DNA of 5,591 nt from Actinomycetota bacterium (GTDB lineage: Bacteria; Actinomycetota; Humimicrobiia; Humimicrobiales; Humimicrobiaceae). The notes under the pieces were generated by a model, which worked only from the letters and a program-made list of their open reading frames with translations, ran no database searches and was not told the origin of the DNA. Shown here piece after piece: positions 4,083-5,591 of the stretch (the first letter of the stretch is position 1; every line of letters starts with the position of its first letter). The position numbers were made by a program, and so were the translations under genes. The DNA is taken from positions 1 to 5,591 of the forward strand of contig JACIXO010000101.1 in assembly GCA_014360385.1 (NCBI GenBank). Reading direction: 5' to 3'.

Positions 4083-5559
4083 GATTATTAGCTCAGAGAT
4101 AGGCAAATACAAAAGAGAGCCCCAGATAGAGGAAGTAGGCCGGGTGATAGAAGCCGGGGATGGCATAGCGAGAATAAGTGGCCTTTCAAAAGTTATGCTT
4201 GGAGAGATGCTAGAATTTCCTGAAGGGGTCTATGGGGTTGCAATGGACCTGGAGGAGGATGAAGTTGGTGCTATTATACTGGGAGATGCTACTAGAATAA
4301 AGGAAGGTGACGTGGTTCGCTACACTGGTAGAATTCTTGAAGTTCCAGTAGGAGAAGCACTAATTGGAAGGATAGTAGATCCACTTGGGCGGCCACTTGA
4401 TGGCAAGGGACCAATTCAGGCAAAGGAACACAGACCAATAGAGTTTACTGCTCCTAATGTTGTTGAAAGACAGCCAGTATGTGAACCTCTTCAGACAGGG
4501 ATAAAGGCTATAGATTCCATGATTCCTATCGGGAGAGGTCAGAGAGAACTTATTATAAGTGATAGAAGGGTGGGTAAAACTGCTATATTGATTGATACCA
4601 TAATTAATCAAAAAGACAAAGGTGAGTACTGTATCTATGTTGCCATAGGCCAGAAAACTTCGATCGTCGCAAAGATTGCAGAGAAACTGGAAGAAATGGG
4701 AGCAATGGAATATACCACTATAGTAAGCGCATCAGCAAGAGAACCAGTTTCGCTCCAGTATATCGCTCCTTATGCGGGTTGTGCTATGGGTGAATATTTC
4801 ATGTATGCAGGAAAACATGCTGTTGTAATGTTTGATGATTTATCAAAGCATGCTATAGCCTACAGGGAAATATCTCTACTTTTAAGAAGACCACCAGGTA
4901 GAGAGGCTTATCCAGGAGATATATTTTATCTGCATTCAAGACTCTTGGAGCGAGCTGCCAAGCTTTCTGATGAGAAGGGAGGAGGTTCACTTACTGCTAT
5001 ACCTGTAATTGAAACTATGGCTGGTGACATATCAGGCTATATCCCTACGAATTTGATCTCTATAAATGATGGGCAAATTTATCTGGAGAATGATCTTTTC
5101 AAAGCTGGTGTGAGACCTGCAATCAATGTGGGTAAGTCAGTTTCTAGAGTTGGAGGAAATGCTCAAATCAAAGCTATGCGTAAGGTTTCGGCCATGCTAA
5201 GACTCAATCTTGCTCAGTACAGGGAACTTGAGCATTTCGCTCGTTTCGGAACTGGTTTAGATAGAGAAGCAAGAAAACAAATTACAAGAGGGGAAAGAAC
5301 TATAGAGATTCTCAAACAGGATCAATATAACCCAATGCCTGTGGAGGACCAGGTGGTAATAATTTATGTGCTTAATAATGGTTATCTTGATGACATAGAG
5401 TTGAGTAAGGTTAAGAGATTTGAGAAAGAGTTTTTGGACTATGTTCACGACTTATATCCTGATATAACTGGTGAAATAAGGCAGACTGAGGATTTAAGTG
5501 AAAGGGTGGAGAAAAGAATAAAAGAAGCAGTGGAGGAATTTAAAAAATCCTTTAACTAA
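4048..5559 (+). CDS. atpA: F-type ATP synthase subunit alpha (F1 head, non-catalytic nucleotide site)
   Basis: Alpha alternates with beta in the F1 hexamer and holds the regulatory, non-catalytic nucleotide. The product is 503 residues from TTG 4048 (505 from ATG 4042), close to Bacillus PS3 alpha. In order it has a beta-barrel domain (about 20-90), the conserved stretch GRILEVPVGEALIGRIVDPLGRP, a P-loop at 171-178, Walker B with Asp263-Asp264 in VVMFDDLSK, the hallmark LLLRRPPGREAYPGDIFYLHSRLLERAAKLSD, and SVSRVGG with the catalytic-site arginine Arg367. The C-terminal helical domain ends in EEFKKSF. The P-loop is odd: it reads SDRRVGKT where the family has GDRQTGKT, although the Lys and Thr that contact phosphate remain. 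VGKSVSRVGG also has Lys where most alphas have a hydrophobic residue or Ala. The reading frame is otherwise intact. The start overlaps atpH by 35 bp (41 bp with the ATG), suggesting coupled translation. Confidence 0.97.
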   Translation: MALTIRADKIAEIISSEIGKYKREPQIEEVGRVIEAGDGIARISGLSKVMLGEMLEFPEGVYGVAMDLEEDEVGAIILGDATRIKEGDVVRYTGRILEVPVGEALIGRIVDPLGRPLDGKGPIQAKEHRPIEFTAPNVVERQPVCEPLQTGIKAIDSMIPIGRGQRELIISDRRVGKTAILIDTIINQKDKGEYCIYVAIGQKTSIVAKIAEKLEEMGAMEYTTIVSASAREPVSLQYIAPYAGCAMGEYFMYAGKHAVVMFDDLSKHAIAYREISLLLRRPPGREAYPGDIFYLHSRLLERAAKLSDEKGGGSLTAIPVIETMAGDISGYIPTNLISINDGQIYLENDLFKAGVRPAINVGKSVSRVGGNAQIKAMRKVSAMLRLNLAQYRELEHFARFGTGLDREARKQITRGERTIEILKQDQYNPMPVEDQVVIIYVLNNGYLDDIELSKVKRFEKEFLDYVHDLYPDITGEIRQTEDLSERVEKRIKEAVEEFKKSFN

Positions 5560-5568
5560 ATTTTACCC

Positions 5569-5572
5569 GGAG
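5569..5572 (+). promoter_or_regulatory. Possible ribosome site for the next gene (expected atpG)
   Basis: GGAG lies ten bases after the atpA stop, where a ribosome site for the gamma gene would be expected. No ATG, GTG or TTG follows at good spacing before the window ends. Either the start lies just outside, or an unusual ATT at 5576 (reading on as Leu-Ala-Arg-Leu) is used. Too little sequence remains to call a gene. Confidence 0.25.
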
Positions 5573-5591
5573 TTAATTTTAGCTAGGCTTT

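Noticed and set aside
5552..5576. Inverted repeat TTAACT/AGTTAA around the atpA stop, followed by TTTT, as a terminator.
   Set aside because: It is only 6 bp, nearly all A-T, with a 13-base loop. A terminator here would cut off the expected atpG, atpD and atpC.

Overview
The window is an ordinary chromosomal segment from a low-GC bacterium. It carries the first two thirds of an F-type H+-transporting ATP synthase (F1Fo) operon, in the classical bacterial order atpI-atpB-atpE-atpF-atpH-atpA. One unrelated gene lies just upstream. The gamma, beta and epsilon genes (atpG, atpD, atpC) would be expected immediately beyond the right edge. All genes are on the + strand. I see no mobile element, CRISPR array, rRNA or tRNA.

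Organism: base composition is low in GC. Arginine is mostly AGA/AGG, ATA is common for isoleucine, the soluble subunits are rich in Glu and Lys, and TTG start codons are unusually frequent. The alpha subunit is of the short type (about 503 residues), as in Bacillus PS3. Together these suit a Clostridia-like or deep-branching, possibly thermophilic anaerobe (Thermotogota, Dictyoglomota, Atribacterota or Caldisericota type). This placement is an inference and I cannot name a genus.

Layout: 61-987 encodes a galactose-mutarotase-like beta-sandwich protein resembling the DUF4380 family. 1032-1463 is atpI, and its stop codon lies in the loop of a weak terminator-like hairpin. 1464-1655 is a T-rich gap with a short direct repeat and a good extended -10 promoter candidate. 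1656-2393 is atpB (subunit a). 2394-2646 is a 253-bp gap with a 10-bp direct repeat, a candidate internal promoter and a very purine-rich, GATAAA-repetitive leader ending in a strong Shine-Dalgarno. 2647-2877 is atpE (subunit c). 2878-2973 is a pyrimidine-rich gap. 2974-3480 (atpF, subunit b), 3477-4082 (atpH, delta) and 4048-5559 (atpA, alpha) overlap in series and are probably translationally coupled.

How they work together: a, b2 and the c-ring form the membrane Fo motor. Delta joins the b stalk to the alpha3beta3 head, and AtpI helps assemble the c-ring. The c subunit, needed in many copies, is the only one with an ATG plus near-consensus Shine-Dalgarno and an open leader. Subunits a, b and delta, needed in one or two copies, start with TTG.

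I found no new system. The points most worth a second look are the aberrant P-loop of the alpha subunit (SDRRVGKT instead of GDRQTGKT), the GxAxAxG packing motif of subunit c, the atpE leader, and signs that the operon is split into several transcription and translation units.
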